The position numbers were made by a program, and so were the translations under genes. Below, piece by piece: positions 1-8,718 of a stretch of DNA of 64,000 nt (its first letter is position 1; every line of letters begins with the position of its first letter). This stretch comes from DAOULY01 sp034414595 (GTDB taxonomy: Bacteria; Chloroflexota; Dehalococcoidia; SZUA-161; JAUWZY01). A model generated the notes under the pieces. It made no database searches. It was not told the origin of the DNA and saw nothing but the letters and a program-made list of their open reading frames with translations. The stretch lies in contig DAOULY010000021.1 of the NCBI GenBank assembly GCA_034414595.1, positions 62,001 to 126,000 of the forward strand. The letters run 5' to 3'.

Positions 1-54
1 GCGAAGTACCGGGTCACCAGTGGTGCGAATTGGTAACACAGCCATATCGTTGCT

Positions 55-1221
55 CTAAGCGCTGGGCAATTCCAGCCCCATGATGGCGATTTGATTACGC
101 TGCATTTCCGTTGTCCAGCCGGCAATGGCCTGGGAAGGAGCAAATTTATAGAACACCGAAGGCATGCCACCCATAGGAGCCAATTTCTTTGTGGCCGCAG
201 TCCGCTCCAGCTGCCCATACTGGCCGGTGATATCTATCATCGCATTGTAAAACCGCTGCATCAGCTCGCTGGTATACAGCTTGGTCATTGCTGACGCTGC
301 GGCCATGGGCATTCCCTGCTCCATCATCCAGAAAGCCTTGTAGTAGATCAAGTCCGCTATCTGAATCTCCAAGGCCAGATCGGCAAGCTGATAGCGAACG
401 GACGGAAAATCGCTGAGCGGCTGACCTTCGCGCTTGGTCTGCTTTACGAACCTCACCAGCACATCCAGGCTTCGCTTCAACTGGGCCGGGGTGCCCATCA
501 GAGCCCACTCGTAGTCCCTGCCAGTGGTCATCAGGTATTCGCAGCCCTTGCCCTCCGCCCCCACCATATCCTCTTTGGGCACTATGACATCTTCCAAGAC
601 CACTTCATTGCGCCTGAAGCCCCACATCGTCCATATCGGATTGATGGTGACCCCGGGACCGTTCAGATCAACCATGAACATAGTAGTCCCCTCATCTCTG
701 GCCGCTTTGGGATCGGTCCTGGCCGAAGTGAGCATGTATTCGTATAGATAGGCATCGTTGTAGAGCTTGGTGCCATTAAGCACATAATGGTCGCCGTCGG
801 CGACGGCACGAGTCTGGATGCCGCCGTAATCAGAGCCAGCGTCGGGCTCAGTGTAGCCGCCGGCGAGTTTGAACTGGCCCGCTATCGTCGCCGGCAGGAA
901 CCTCCTCTTCAAGTCCTCGCTGCCGCGATCCAAGATAAAGGAACCGATATAATACGACATAAAGGCAGCAGTCCACACCGGCTCCGGGGCGCCGAGTAGA
1001 GCTTCATCCAGGAAAATGGCCTGGTATACCGGGGAGCGCCCCTGACCGCCATACTCCTCGGGGCAGCTCACTCCGATCCATCCCGTCTTTCCCACATCGG
1101 AATAAAACTGGTAGGGGAACTCCGCCACTGGCTCGCCCTTGAGCTTTTCCCTCTCCTGGGCCAGAAATTCACGAACCTCTTTCCTGAATTCCTCTTGCTC
1201 TTCACTGAAGCGAAAGCGCAT
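55..1221 (-). CDS. acyl-CoA dehydrogenase (388 aa)
   Basis: FAD-dependent acyl-CoA dehydrogenase family; these enzymes form an alpha-beta double bond in acyl-CoA thioesters and pass electrons to ETF. The N-terminal helical domain begins RFSEEQEEFRKEV; the middle beta domain carries the signature YTEPDAGSDYGG; the C-terminal helical domain ends in TEMQRNQIAIMGLELP, the counterpart of the usual TSQIQRNIIA. The position that is Glu in the YEGT motif of medium-chain enzymes is Ala here, so any catalytic Glu must lie elsewhere or in the partner. I chose ATG at 1221 over GTG at 1242 because GGAGG stands 7 bases upstream. It lies 20 bp downstream of another family member, which suggests a two-subunit enzyme; substrate unknown. 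Confidence 0.9.
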   Translation of the reverse strand: MRFRFSEEQEEFRKEVREFLAQEREKLKGEPVAEFPYQFYSDVGKTGWIGVSCPEEYGGQGRSPVYQAIFLDEALLGAPEPVWTAAFMSYYIGSFILDRGSEDLKRRFLPATIAGQFKLAGGYTEPDAGSDYGGIQTRAVADGDHYVLNGTKLYNDAYLYEYMLTSARTDPKAARDEGTTMFMVDLNGPGVTINPIWTMWGFRRNEVVLEDVIVPKEDMVGAEGKGCEYLMTTGRDYEWALMGTPAQLKRSLDVLVRFVKQTKREGQPLSDFPSVRYQLADLALEIQIADLIYYKAFWMMEQGMPMAAASAMTKLYTSELMQRFYNAMIDITGQYGQLERTAATKKLAPMGGMPSVFYKFAPSQAIAGWTTEMQRNQIAIMGLELPSA

Positions 1222-1241
1222 ATCTAAACCTCCATAGAGCA

Positions 1242-2354
1242 CTACAGTCCCAGTCCTTGGGCTATGGTCTCCCTCTGCGAATCGGCGTAGCCCAGGTCGA
1301 GTTGGGTTGCCTTGACCCTTCTATAGTATAGTGGTAAGTCGTGGTCTATCATTAAAGCTACAGCCCCGTGAATGTGTATGGCCTCCATGGTAGCAAGAGT
1401 AGAGACCCGGCCGGCCTCGAGCTTGGCCATAGCTGACTCTTGGGCACTGGGAAGCCCTTCGCTATTGAGCCATGCCGCTTGGTATGTGAGCCACCGGGCG
1501 CCCTCGATGGCCAGTGCCATATCGGCCATCTTGTGCTGCAAGGCCTGGAAGGCGCCAATAGGTCGCTCGAACTGGACCCTCTGCTTGCAGAAATCCAAAG
1601 TCAGATCAAAAGCGGCCTGAGCGCTGCCGAGCATCTCGGTACAAGCCATGATCTCAGCTTTTTCCACGATATCGCCTATGCCCTGCGCTGAGTCACCGAG
1701 TCTATTCCCTTTGGGCACGCGCACCTTATCATAGACTATTTCATTGAGCCTGTTCCCGCCGAGCGTATCCAAGGGGGTGCAGGTCAACCCCTGGCTCAAT
1801 CCGGGAACCAAAAACAGCGCCAGCTCACCATCCTCGCCACTACGGGCCACTGTTATGATGTACTGGGCCAGATGGGCATGGCCGATAAATAGCTTGGTGC
1901 CGCTGATAACGTAATCATCACCCTCGGGGGTAGCCGTGGCGGTCAGCAGAGAGAGATTTGAGCCGGCTTCAGGCTCAGTCAACGCCAGGGTCAGGATGAC
2001 CTCTCCGTTTGCTATCCTGGCCAGAAGCTCGCCTTTCTGCTGCTCGCTGCCGAAGGCCAACAGCGTTTGCCCAGCGAGGACCACCGTGCTGAAATGAGGG
2101 CTGGGCAGCAATGCTCGCCCCGCCTCTTCATAGAAGACAGCCATGTCAACCCAGGTGCCAGCGGAACCCCCGTATTCTTCGGGGATCATCAGTCCCAGCC
2201 ACCCCAGCTGTGCCATTTTGCGGTACAACTCCGGGTCGTAGTCCTGCTTCTTCTCCTCAATCTCCCGAACCAGACTCATAGGGCATTCCTTGCTCAGGAA
2301 ATCACGGACCGTTTTCTGGAACATCTCCTGCTCTTCGCTCAAGCCAAAATCCAT
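1242..2354 (-). CDS. acyl-CoA dehydrogenase (370 aa)
   Basis: Second acyl-CoA dehydrogenase family protein, first gene of a two-gene unit with the one at 55-1221. It shows the N-terminal FGLSEEQEMFQKTVRDFL helix, the middle-domain motif LTEPEAGSNLSLL and a C-terminal domain with HIHGAVALMIDHDLPLYYRR. The C terminus lacks the QIQR stretch kept by its partner. Adjacent, dissimilar acyl-CoA dehydrogenase genes often encode heteromeric enzymes in which one subunit supplies the base; that is inference here. ATG 2354 is preferred to GTG 2360 because GGGAG lies 5 bases upstream. A good promoter is at 2396-2425. Substrate cannot be read from the sequence. Confidence 0.88.
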   Translation of the reverse strand: MDFGLSEEQEMFQKTVRDFLSKECPMSLVREIEEKKQDYDPELYRKMAQLGWLGLMIPEEYGGSAGTWVDMAVFYEEAGRALLPSPHFSTVVLAGQTLLAFGSEQQKGELLARIANGEVILTLALTEPEAGSNLSLLTATATPEGDDYVISGTKLFIGHAHLAQYIITVARSGEDGELALFLVPGLSQGLTCTPLDTLGGNRLNEIVYDKVRVPKGNRLGDSAQGIGDIVEKAEIMACTEMLGSAQAAFDLTLDFCKQRVQFERPIGAFQALQHKMADMALAIEGARWLTYQAAWLNSEGLPSAQESAMAKLEAGRVSTLATMEAIHIHGAVALMIDHDLPLYYRRVKATQLDLGYADSQRETIAQGLGL

Positions 2355-2395
2355 AGTCACTCCCTTCAGCCGACAAAAACACGATCAGCTTCCTA

Positions 2396-2425
2396 ATTAT
2401 AGTCGGTAGCTAATAAGAGGGTCAA
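2396..2425 (-). promoter_or_regulatory. promoter of the acyl-CoA dehydrogenase pair
   Basis: On the minus strand TTGACC (2425-2420) is followed after 18 bases by TATAAT (2401-2396). The predicted start point near 2389 gives a leader of about 35 nt carrying the GGGAG ribosome-binding site. This separates the dehydrogenase pair from the priA operon behind it. Confidence 0.65.
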
Positions 2426-2433
2426 CTGAGGGC

Positions 2434-4842
2434 TTAAGTAAGGCTGACGGGGTCTATGTCCACAGCCCAGCCTTGAGGTACTGGGACATGAGACAGCAGT
2501 TGGTGAGGATCAGTACTGCGAACGATTATCTGCCAGCGGTATCTGCCGCGAACTCGCTCAGGGTAGCATGGTGCCGGACCGATTAAGGTATCCTGGAGTC
2601 CCGACGAGTCTATCTCGGCCTTTAGCAAGCGGTGCATTCGCTCCGCTTCTCTCTGACAGCGGGCAGCATTGGTGTGGACATAGATGAGACGGGCCAGGCG
2701 GAGAAAGGGAGGAGTACCTTGCTGGCGGCGGAACTCCAATTCTTTTTCGTAGAAAGCACGGTAGTCATGCTCAGCAGCAGCCGTGATGGCATAGTGCTCC
2801 GGGGTATAGGTTTGAACGACAACCCTGCCCCCCAAGGGCCCTCGGCCAGACCTACCTGCCACCTGGGTGAGTATCTGGAAAGTGCGTTCGGAGGAACGGA
2901 AATCGGGGAGGTAAAGGCCTATATCGGCGTTGATGACGCCAACCAGTGTCACCCGAGGGAGATCCAGCCCCTTGGCGATCATCTGGGTGCCGACGAGGAC
3001 ATCGGCCTCATGAGCCAGGAACCTATCCAGAATCTCCTCGTGGGAATGCTTGCCTCGGGTCACATCACGATCCCAGCGCAGTGGGCGTGCCTGTGGAAAG
3101 GCTTGGGCCAGCTCCTCCACTATCCTTTGAGTGCCGATGCCGAGGAATCTTATACGCTTGCTCATGCAATTGGGGCAAATTTGAGGAACTGGCAGCCCAG
3201 AGCCGCATTGGTGGCAGACCAAGCTGTCCTGTGCGCCATGATACGTAAGCGAGACATCGCAACGGCGGCAGCGCAGGACGAAGCCGCAATCGCGACACTG
3301 GACAAAGGAGGCAGTGCCCCTGCGATTTAGGAACAGCATCACCTGTTCGCCAGCGGCCAGCGCCTCCGCCATGGTTGAAGAAAGTGAACGGCTGAAGATG
3401 CTCCTGTTGCCCTGTTTCAGCTCCTGGCGCATATCGACGATATCCACCCGGGGCAAGCTGGCCTGCCCGATTCTCTCCGGGAGCTCAAGGAGCTTATAGC
3501 GGCCAACTTGAGTCCGATAGTAGCTTTCCACATCAGGAGTGGCACTGCCCAGGATAACCACTGCCCCGGTTAGCTCGGCAAGTTTCATCGCCACCTCGCG
3601 GGCGTGGTAGCGAGGAGATTGCTCCTGCTGCTTATAGGTCCATTCATGCTCCTCATCGATGACGATGAGACCCAGGTCTGGCTGCGGGGCGAAGATGGCA
3701 CTGCGGGAGCCTATGACCACATCGCATCCGCCATCTCTGACCCGCTGCCACTCGTCGAACTGCTCTCCAAGGGAGAGCTTGCTATGGAGGACGGCCACCC
3801 TCCCCGGGAAGCGGCTGGCGAAGCGGCCTATCGTCTGCGGTGTCAGCGCAATCTCGGGGACGAGGACAACGGCTCGCCGGCCCTGGGCAATAGCCTGCTC
3901 CAGGGCATAGAGGTAAATCTCAGTCTTGCCACTGCCGGTGACGCCATGGAGCAAGAACACCGGAGCGCTGTTGTCGGATTCGGTCAAGCTGCTTTTGACC
4001 TGGCGCCAGCCCTGCTCCTGGGCCGGGGTCAGCTGAGGCCAGGCGCTCTTCGACAAAGAGCGATGAGCCAAGGGATCGCGCTGCACCCTGACCTGCTCCA
4101 CAGCGATAAGCCCCTTTTCCTTCAGCGCTTGCACTACTGCTGTGGTGAAGCCAAGGCGCTTGATCTCGGGCAGAGAGACAGGACCAAATTGCGCCAGGAA
4201 CTCCAGCAGCTCGGCCTGCCGCTGAGTTCTTCCCTGGGCCAGCACCGGCATGTGCTTCTCGGCTCCGGCACTGACCCAGAAATACGACACCAACTTGGGG
4301 CCTACTTTAGCCTTTTGCAGCTCTTTGGTCTTGGTCACCAGCCCCCGGCGCACAAGCTGGTCGATAAGAGACTGCGCCCTTTCTCTCTTGAAGTTCTTTT
4401 CCAGATGCCCCAGCTCCATTCTGCCCTTTTTCTGGAGAAGATAGAGCATCTCCCGTTGCTTTGGGTTCAGCAATTCCAGCGCCGACTGAGAGAGATTGGG
4501 ACTGGGCTCGACAAAGGTGAGGACCTTGCGCTCAAAGCCAGGAGGCAACATCAAGGCAGCGGCATCGAAAAGGGGCGAGATGTAGCGCTCGCTGAGCCAG
4601 GTAGCAAGCTCGACTTGATGAGGAGCAAGCAAGGGACGCGAGTCGATGAGCTCCAAGATCTCCCTGGTCTCGGCCACAGCGGGCTCATCAGTCAGGGCAA
4701 AGATCAGCCCCTGGGCAATTCTGGGGCCAAAGGGAACCCAAACAGCATGGCCCACGGAGGCCGACATATCGGGGGGAATGGCATAGGAGAAGGTCCTTGG
4801 CTGTGCCAGGGGCGTGTTTACCGCGACCTCAGCATACCTCAT
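2434..4842 (-). CDS. priA: primosomal protein N' (PriA helicase), 802 aa
   Basis: PriA restarts stalled replication forks by binding the fork, unwinding the lagging arm and loading the replicative helicase. Visible elements: the N-terminal 3' DNA-binding domain (YAEVAVNTPLAQPRTFSYAI), Walker A GVTGSGKTEIY, the DEEH box in VIDEEHEWTYKQ, and the cysteine-rich zinc segment with paired CxxC motifs (CRDCGFVLRCRRC, then CHQCG and CPNC), followed by the second helicase lobe with QVAGRSGRG. Length is slightly above the usual 730-800 aa. The start overlaps the rplS stop codon by 4 bp, so it is the last gene of moaB-trmD-rplS-priA and probably translationally coupled. Confidence 0.96.
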   Translation of the reverse strand: MRYAEVAVNTPLAQPRTFSYAIPPDMSASVGHAVWVPFGPRIAQGLIFALTDEPAVAETREILELIDSRPLLAPHQVELATWLSERYISPLFDAAALMLPPGFERKVLTFVEPSPNLSQSALELLNPKQREMLYLLQKKGRMELGHLEKNFKRERAQSLIDQLVRRGLVTKTKELQKAKVGPKLVSYFWVSAGAEKHMPVLAQGRTQRQAELLEFLAQFGPVSLPEIKRLGFTTAVVQALKEKGLIAVEQVRVQRDPLAHRSLSKSAWPQLTPAQEQGWRQVKSSLTESDNSAPVFLLHGVTGSGKTEIYLYALEQAIAQGRRAVVLVPEIALTPQTIGRFASRFPGRVAVLHSKLSLGEQFDEWQRVRDGGCDVVIGSRSAIFAPQPDLGLIVIDEEHEWTYKQQEQSPRYHAREVAMKLAELTGAVVILGSATPDVESYYRTQVGRYKLLELPERIGQASLPRVDIVDMRQELKQGNRSIFSRSLSSTMAEALAAGEQVMLFLNRRGTASFVQCRDCGFVLRCRRCDVSLTYHGAQDSLVCHQCGSGLPVPQICPNCMSKRIRFLGIGTQRIVEELAQAFPQARPLRWDRDVTRGKHSHEEILDRFLAHEADVLVGTQMIAKGLDLPRVTLVGVINADIGLYLPDFRSSERTFQILTQVAGRSGRGPLGGRVVVQTYTPEHYAITAAAEHDYRAFYEKELEFRRQQGTPPFLRLARLIYVHTNAARCQREAERMHRLLKAEIDSSGLQDTLIGPAPCYPERVRGRYRWQIIVRSTDPHQLLSHVPVPQGWAVDIDPVSLT

Positions 4843-5177
4843 CCCTGTTGTCTTACCTTGAGACGTGCCCGCTTCTTGCTGAGACCTCTCAGGTAATATA
4901 GCTTTGCCCGCCGCACTTTGCCCTTCCGCAGAACCTCAACCTGATCGAGAAGTGGTGAGTACAGGGGGAAGGTGCGCTCCACCCCGATCCCGTGGAAAAC
5001 TTGCCTCACGGTGAAGTTGCTCCCCACCCCACTGCGGCGCACTCGTATCACAGTCCCCTCAAAGACCTGAGCCCGCTCCCGGCCGCTCTCAGTTCCTTTG
5101 AACTTCACTCTGATCCGAGCGCCGGGGCTGATCTCAGGGACATCGGGTTTTTGTTCGACTGAAGAGATAATGTCCAT
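4839..5177 (-). CDS. rplS: 50S ribosomal protein L19 (112 aa)
   Basis: L19 sits at the 30S-50S interface. The protein runs MDIISSVEQ, then PGARIRVKFK, FEGTVIRVRRSGVGSNFTVR, GVERTFPLYSPLLDQVEV, and the basic tail RAKLYYLRGLSKKRARLK, all typical. An in-frame ATG exists at 5201, but the family start matches ATG 5177, one base after the trmD stop (TGA-A-ATG), with GGAG inside the trmD end. This is the classic trmD-rplS pair; rpsP and rimM, which often precede it, are not here. Confidence 0.95.
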   Translation of the reverse strand: MDIISSVEQKPDVPEISPGARIRVKFKGTESGRERAQVFEGTVIRVRRSGVGSNFTVRQVFHGIGVERTFPLYSPLLDQVEVLRKGKVRRAKLYYLRGLSKKRARLKVRQQG

Positions 5178-5178
5178 T

Positions 5179-5904
5179 TCAGCTCTTACTCCATGTTTCA
5201 ATTAGTTGCCGTTCCTGCGCTGACAGGTCTGCCTTGGCCAGCAGGTCGGGACGCCGGCTCAGAGTGCGGAGCAGGGATTGCTCTCGCCGCCATGCGGCAA
5301 CCTGGCCGTGGTTCCCGGAAAGTAATACCTCAGGCACAGGCCAGCCACGGTAGACCTGAGGTCGAGTGTAGTGAGGATACTCCAACAGCCCCATGGCATG
5401 GGAGTCCTCCAGCGGCGATTCCGCAGAGCCCAAAGCTCCGGGCAGAAGTCGCACCACGGCATCGACCACCACCATAGCTGCCACCTCGCCGCCGCTGAGC
5501 ACGTAGTCGCCGATGCTGAGCTCATCACTCACCAGATGCTCCCGAACCCTTTCATCCACCCCCTCGTAGCGTCCGCAGATGAGAATGAGCTGAGTATAGG
5601 TTGCCAGCTCCGTAGCCACTTCCTGCTGGAACAGCCTGCCCTGGGGGCTGAGCAGAATAGTGGCCACCTGGTCCTGGCCCTTTATCGCCTCCACTGCGGC
5701 AAATAGCGGCTCAGGTCTGAGCACCATCCCGGAGCCGCCTCCGTAGGGCCGATCATCGACCACCCAGTGCTTTCCCAACCCGTGATCACGAAGGTCATGG
5801 ACATGGATACTGATGAGGTCCTGCTCCATAGCCCGCCTGATAATGCTTTCAGCAAAGGGGCCAGTGAACATGCCCGGGAAAAGGGTTATGATGTCAATGC
5901 GCAT
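5179..5904 (-). CDS. trmD: tRNA (guanine-N1-)-methyltransferase TrmD (241 aa)
   Basis: TrmD methylates G37 of tRNAs next to the anticodon, using S-adenosylmethionine in a deep trefoil knot, and prevents +1 frameshifting. The sequence shows the start MRIDIITLFPGMF, the GGGSGMVL loop, LICGRYEGVDERV, the knot motif IGDYVLSGGE and the later PHYTRPQVYRGWPVPEVLLSG split across the C-terminal domain. The longer open frame up to 6000 is discarded because ATG 5904 matches the family start and has GGAGG 9 bases upstream. It overlaps the moaB end by 11 bp and abuts rplS. Confidence 0.95.
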   Translation of the reverse strand: MRIDIITLFPGMFTGPFAESIIRRAMEQDLISIHVHDLRDHGLGKHWVVDDRPYGGGSGMVLRPEPLFAAVEAIKGQDQVATILLSPQGRLFQQEVATELATYTQLILICGRYEGVDERVREHLVSDELSIGDYVLSGGEVAAMVVVDAVVRLLPGALGSAESPLEDSHAMGLLEYPHYTRPQVYRGWPVPEVLLSGNHGQVAAWRREQSLLRTLSRRPDLLAKADLSAQERQLIETWSKS

Positions 5905-6403
5905 GGTGCAGGTCCTCCCTGGTGGCACACTCGCCGGCCTCTCCCCGCAGAATCTCAATGGCATGAGGCAAGGCCGGGATGATAGCCTCAAGGTTTTCAC
6001 GGACGCCTTTCGGGCTCCCCGGGAGATTGATGATCAGGGTCCGGTTGCGAATTCCGGCCACTGCCCGACTCAGCATCGCCATAGGGGTCTTCTCCAGGTT
6101 CTGTATCCTCATGACCTCAGCGAAACCAGGAACCAGCCTGTCGCAAACCGCCAAAGTTGCCTCAGGGGTGACATCGCGCGCAGCCAGCCCCGTGCCGCCG
6201 GTGGTGAGCACCAAATCCAGATCAGCATCAGCCCATTCCCTCAGCCTTCCGCCGATAGCATCTTTCTCATCAGGCACGATGTCGTACTTCAGCACCCGGG
6301 CTCCCAGATCGGAGAGCATCCTCTTTATTACGTCGCCGCTCTCGTCCTCACGCTCCCCACGCCAACCTTTATCACTGATGGTCAGTATCCCCACATCGAA
6401 CAT
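5894..6403 (-). CDS. moaB: MoaB/MogA-type molybdopterin biosynthesis protein (169 aa)
   Basis: MogA/MoaB proteins adenylylate molybdopterin ahead of metal insertion in molybdenum (or tungsten) cofactor synthesis. The protein starts FDVGILTISDKG, has the substrate-binding TTGGTGLAARDVTPEA motif, PGFAEVMR, and the conserved LIINLPGSPKGVRENL near the end, in about the usual 170 residues. It is the first gene of moaB-trmD-rplS-priA; the link with translation genes has no obvious functional sense. MogA and MoaB cannot be told apart from sequence alone. ATG 6403 follows AAGGGG, with a further GAGGAGG upstream. Confidence 0.9.
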   Translation of the reverse strand: MFDVGILTISDKGWRGEREDESGDVIKRMLSDLGARVLKYDIVPDEKDAIGGRLREWADADLDLVLTTGGTGLAARDVTPEATLAVCDRLVPGFAEVMRIQNLEKTPMAMLSRAVAGIRNRTLIINLPGSPKGVRENLEAIIPALPHAIEILRGEAGECATREDLHHAH

Positions 6404-6432
6404 CCCCTTATCGCCCTCCTCAAGCTCTCTCT

Positions 6433-6460
6433 ATCATATCACATCGAATGCCGACTGCAA
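6433..6460 (-). promoter_or_regulatory. promoter of moaB-trmD-rplS-priA
   Basis: Minus strand: TTGCAG (6460-6455), 16-base spacer, TATGAT (6438-6433). It is divergent from the rsmH promoter, the two lying about 20 bp apart. Confidence 0.5.
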
Positions 6461-6481
6461 ACTGCCTATCTTCTCAAGCTA

Positions 6482-6510
6482 TTGACAAAAGGTAAAAGTT
6501 ATTGTAAACT
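6482..6510 (+). promoter_or_regulatory. promoter of rsmH-ftsA-ftsZ
   Basis: TTGACA (6482-6487), exactly 17 bases, TAAACT (6505-6510). The start point should fall near 6517, only about 11 nt before the ATG at 6528, and there is no Shine-Dalgarno sequence. The same -10 hexamer recurs at the trp promoter. Confidence 0.75.
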
Positions 6511-6527
6511 CAGTGAAACCTGCAACT

Positions 6528-7529
6528 ATGCTTTTTTCTGCCCATAAGCCGGTCCTCCTCAAGGAGAGTATTGAGGCACTGTGGGTGCGGCCCGGTGGTC
6601 AATACATCGATTGCACCATCGGCAGTGGAGGACATGCTCAAGCAATATTGGAGCGGGGAGGACGAGTTCTTGGCATCGACGCTGACCCACAAGCGATAGT
6701 TGCAGCAAGGGAAAGGCTCGGGGGCTATCGGGAGAGCGTAGTCCTGGTTCAAGGTAATTTTCGTGATCTCAAGGCCATCTGCCATAGATTCAGCCTCGGG
6801 CCGGCAGATGGCATCCTATTCGATTTGGGTGTATCAACACTGCAACTCGAGGACCCAGAGCGCGGCTTCAGCTTCCAGCAGGACTCACCCCTGGATATGC
6901 GCTTCAGCCCAGATCAGGAGTTGACCGCAGCCGATATCGTCAACAATTTCCCAGAGCAAGCTGTGGCCGAGATTTTGCAAAGATATGGCGAGGAACTCAG
7001 AGCACGACAGATAGCGCGACGGATCATAGCCAACCGCCCGATAAGAAGCACCAGTAAGCTTGTTAAAGTTGTGGAGCAAGTGCTGAGAAAGCGGCGCAAA
7101 ATCCACATGGCAACGAGGACCTTCCAGGCGCTGCGGATCGCAGTAAACAAAGAGCTGGAGAACTTAGAATCGGCACTAAAGCAAGCAATCGATGTGCTTG
7201 GCTCTGGTGGCCGGATAGCGGTCATTAGCTTTCACTCGCTTGAGGACCGCATCGTCAAGAAATTCTTTGAGCGAGAATCCCGGGGTTGCCTCTGCCCCCC
7301 AGAAATACCGGTCTGTGTCTGCAACCATGTCCCCACTCTAAAGTTGCTAACAAAGAAGGCCGTCAGACCCTCTTTAGCTGAGGTGCAGAGGAATCCACGA
7401 AGTCGTAGTGCTCGGCTCAGAGCCGCTGAGTGCATTGCCCCGGGATGGAATTCGCCAGAGGAAATTGATATAATCAGCTGCGGGGCAATGGAAAGGAGGG
7501 GCAAATGCCAAGAAACTTCGCCACCCTAG
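6528..7529 (+). CDS. rsmH: 16S rRNA (cytosine1402-N4)-methyltransferase RsmH (333 aa)
   Basis: RsmH (MraW) methylates N4 of C1402 in the ribosomal P site. Key parts: HKPVLLKESIEAL at the start, the SAM-binding GSGGHAQAILE and GIDADP, DGILFDLGVSTLQLEDPERGFSF, the AVNKELENLE helix, and the conserved ISFHSLEDRIVKKFF. I place the start at ATG 6528 (MLFSAHKPVLL) because GTG 6513 would lie upstream of the predicted transcription start. It opens the division cluster, but the genes that normally follow (ftsL, ftsI, mur genes) are absent: ftsA starts 25 bp inside its 3' end. Confidence 0.95.
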   Translation: MLFSAHKPVLLKESIEALWVRPGGQYIDCTIGSGGHAQAILERGGRVLGIDADPQAIVAARERLGGYRESVVLVQGNFRDLKAICHRFSLGPADGILFDLGVSTLQLEDPERGFSFQQDSPLDMRFSPDQELTAADIVNNFPEQAVAEILQRYGEELRARQIARRIIANRPIRSTSKLVKVVEQVLRKRRKIHMATRTFQALRIAVNKELENLESALKQAIDVLGSGGRIAVISFHSLEDRIVKKFFERESRGCLCPPEIPVCVCNHVPTLKLLTKKAVRPSLAEVQRNPRSRSARLRAAECIAPGWNSPEEIDIISCGAMERRGKCQETSPP

Positions 7530-8716
7530 ATGTGGGCACGAGCAAGACTTGCTGCATCATTGCCGAGCTTGACGAAGCTGGCATGATGCGCGCTTTGGGC
7601 GTTGGCGTGGTCCCCAGCAAAGGAGTACAAAAGGGAGTAATTACCAATATCGATGGGGCAACGAAGGCCGTCCAAGAGGCAGCGCGAATGGCACAGAGCA
7701 CCAGTGGGGTACCGATAAGATCGGCTTTCGTCACTATCACCGGCAGGCATCTTCGCTCCGTCAATAATCGCGGGACCGTGGGCATCTTCCGCCGAAACCG
7801 GCTAGTGTCCCCTCGAGATGTGAGACTAGCTGTTGCCGAAAGCACCAACGTAACCATCCCCAGCGATAGAACGCTGATCCGTATCATGCCTCGATACTAC
7901 ATCCTTGATGGCCAGGTCGCAGTTAAAGATCCCGTGGGAATGCATGGCTTTCGCCTTGATGCCGATACCCACCTGGTCACCGCTTCGCTGAGCACCGTGC
8001 GCAACTTAATGTACTGCATTCAGAGCGCTGGCATCCTAGTTGAGGACCTCCTCCCCGGAGTGATCGCTTCTGGTGAGGCCGTATTGACCGACGAGGAGAA
8101 GGAAACCGGAGTGCTCCTGGCCGACATCGGCGGTGGCACCACCGATGTGGGGCTGTTTCGGCAAGGAGGTGTCTGGTACTCTACTTCCTTGCCTGTAGGC
8201 GGCTATCAGATCACCAGAGACCTGTCAATCGGTCTGGGCATTCCCTCCGAGTTGGCTGAAGAGGCAAAGATAAGGTTTGGCAATGTCACTCCCGGCTATG
8301 AGGAAGATACCATTAGAATGGGAGACGGATATACTGTCAACTATCGAGACTTTCACGACATCATCAACTCCCGAGTTACGGAGATATTCAGTCTGATTTA
8401 TGCCGAGCTCTCAAGTCATGAATCCGAGATCACAGCCCCGACCGGCCTGGTACTCACCGGTGGCACGGCGAATTTGCCCGGGATCGAAGTCCTGGCGCAT
8501 GAGGCGTTGGGATTTCCAACACAGGTGCGAGTGCCCAGGGAGGTATCAGGACCTGCCGATATCCTTTATGACCCAGCATACGCTGCCAGCGTTGGCATCT
8601 TGCTCTGGGGCGCAAGGCACGCTGAGGAACTGGGGTGGAAACCCCGCGAACTCAGAACCCCAGGCCTCATAGAGAGCATCACTGAAACTATAGCGAGGCT
8701 CTTCAGGAGGAGATAA
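7505..8716 (+). CDS. ftsA: cell division protein FtsA (403 aa)
   Basis: Actin-fold ATPase that tethers FtsZ to the membrane. It shows the phosphate-1 loop LDVGTSKTCCIIAE, the phosphate-2 motif LADIGGGTTDVGLF, the adenosine motif LTGGTANLPG, and a C-terminal amphipathic helix (IESITETIARLFRRR) that fits the membrane-targeting sequence. The SHS2 insert lies between about residues 85 and 165. GGAGG precedes the ATG. It overlaps rsmH by 25 bp and is 2 bp from ftsZ, so the three are one operon. Confidence 0.94.
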   Translation: MPRNFATLDVGTSKTCCIIAELDEAGMMRALGVGVVPSKGVQKGVITNIDGATKAVQEAARMAQSTSGVPIRSAFVTITGRHLRSVNNRGTVGIFRRNRLVSPRDVRLAVAESTNVTIPSDRTLIRIMPRYYILDGQVAVKDPVGMHGFRLDADTHLVTASLSTVRNLMYCIQSAGILVEDLLPGVIASGEAVLTDEEKETGVLLADIGGGTTDVGLFRQGGVWYSTSLPVGGYQITRDLSIGLGIPSELAEEAKIRFGNVTPGYEEDTIRMGDGYTVNYRDFHDIINSRVTEIFSLIYAELSSHESEITAPTGLVLTGGTANLPGIEVLAHEALGFPTQVRVPREVSGPADILYDPAYAASVGILLWGARHAEELGWKPRELRTPGLIESITETIARLFRRR

Positions 8717-8718
8717 TA

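Noticed and set aside
3604..4896. 430-codon open frame on the plus strand opposite priA
   Set aside because: It is antisense to a clear PriA gene, has no recognisable domain and reflects G+C-rich codon structure.
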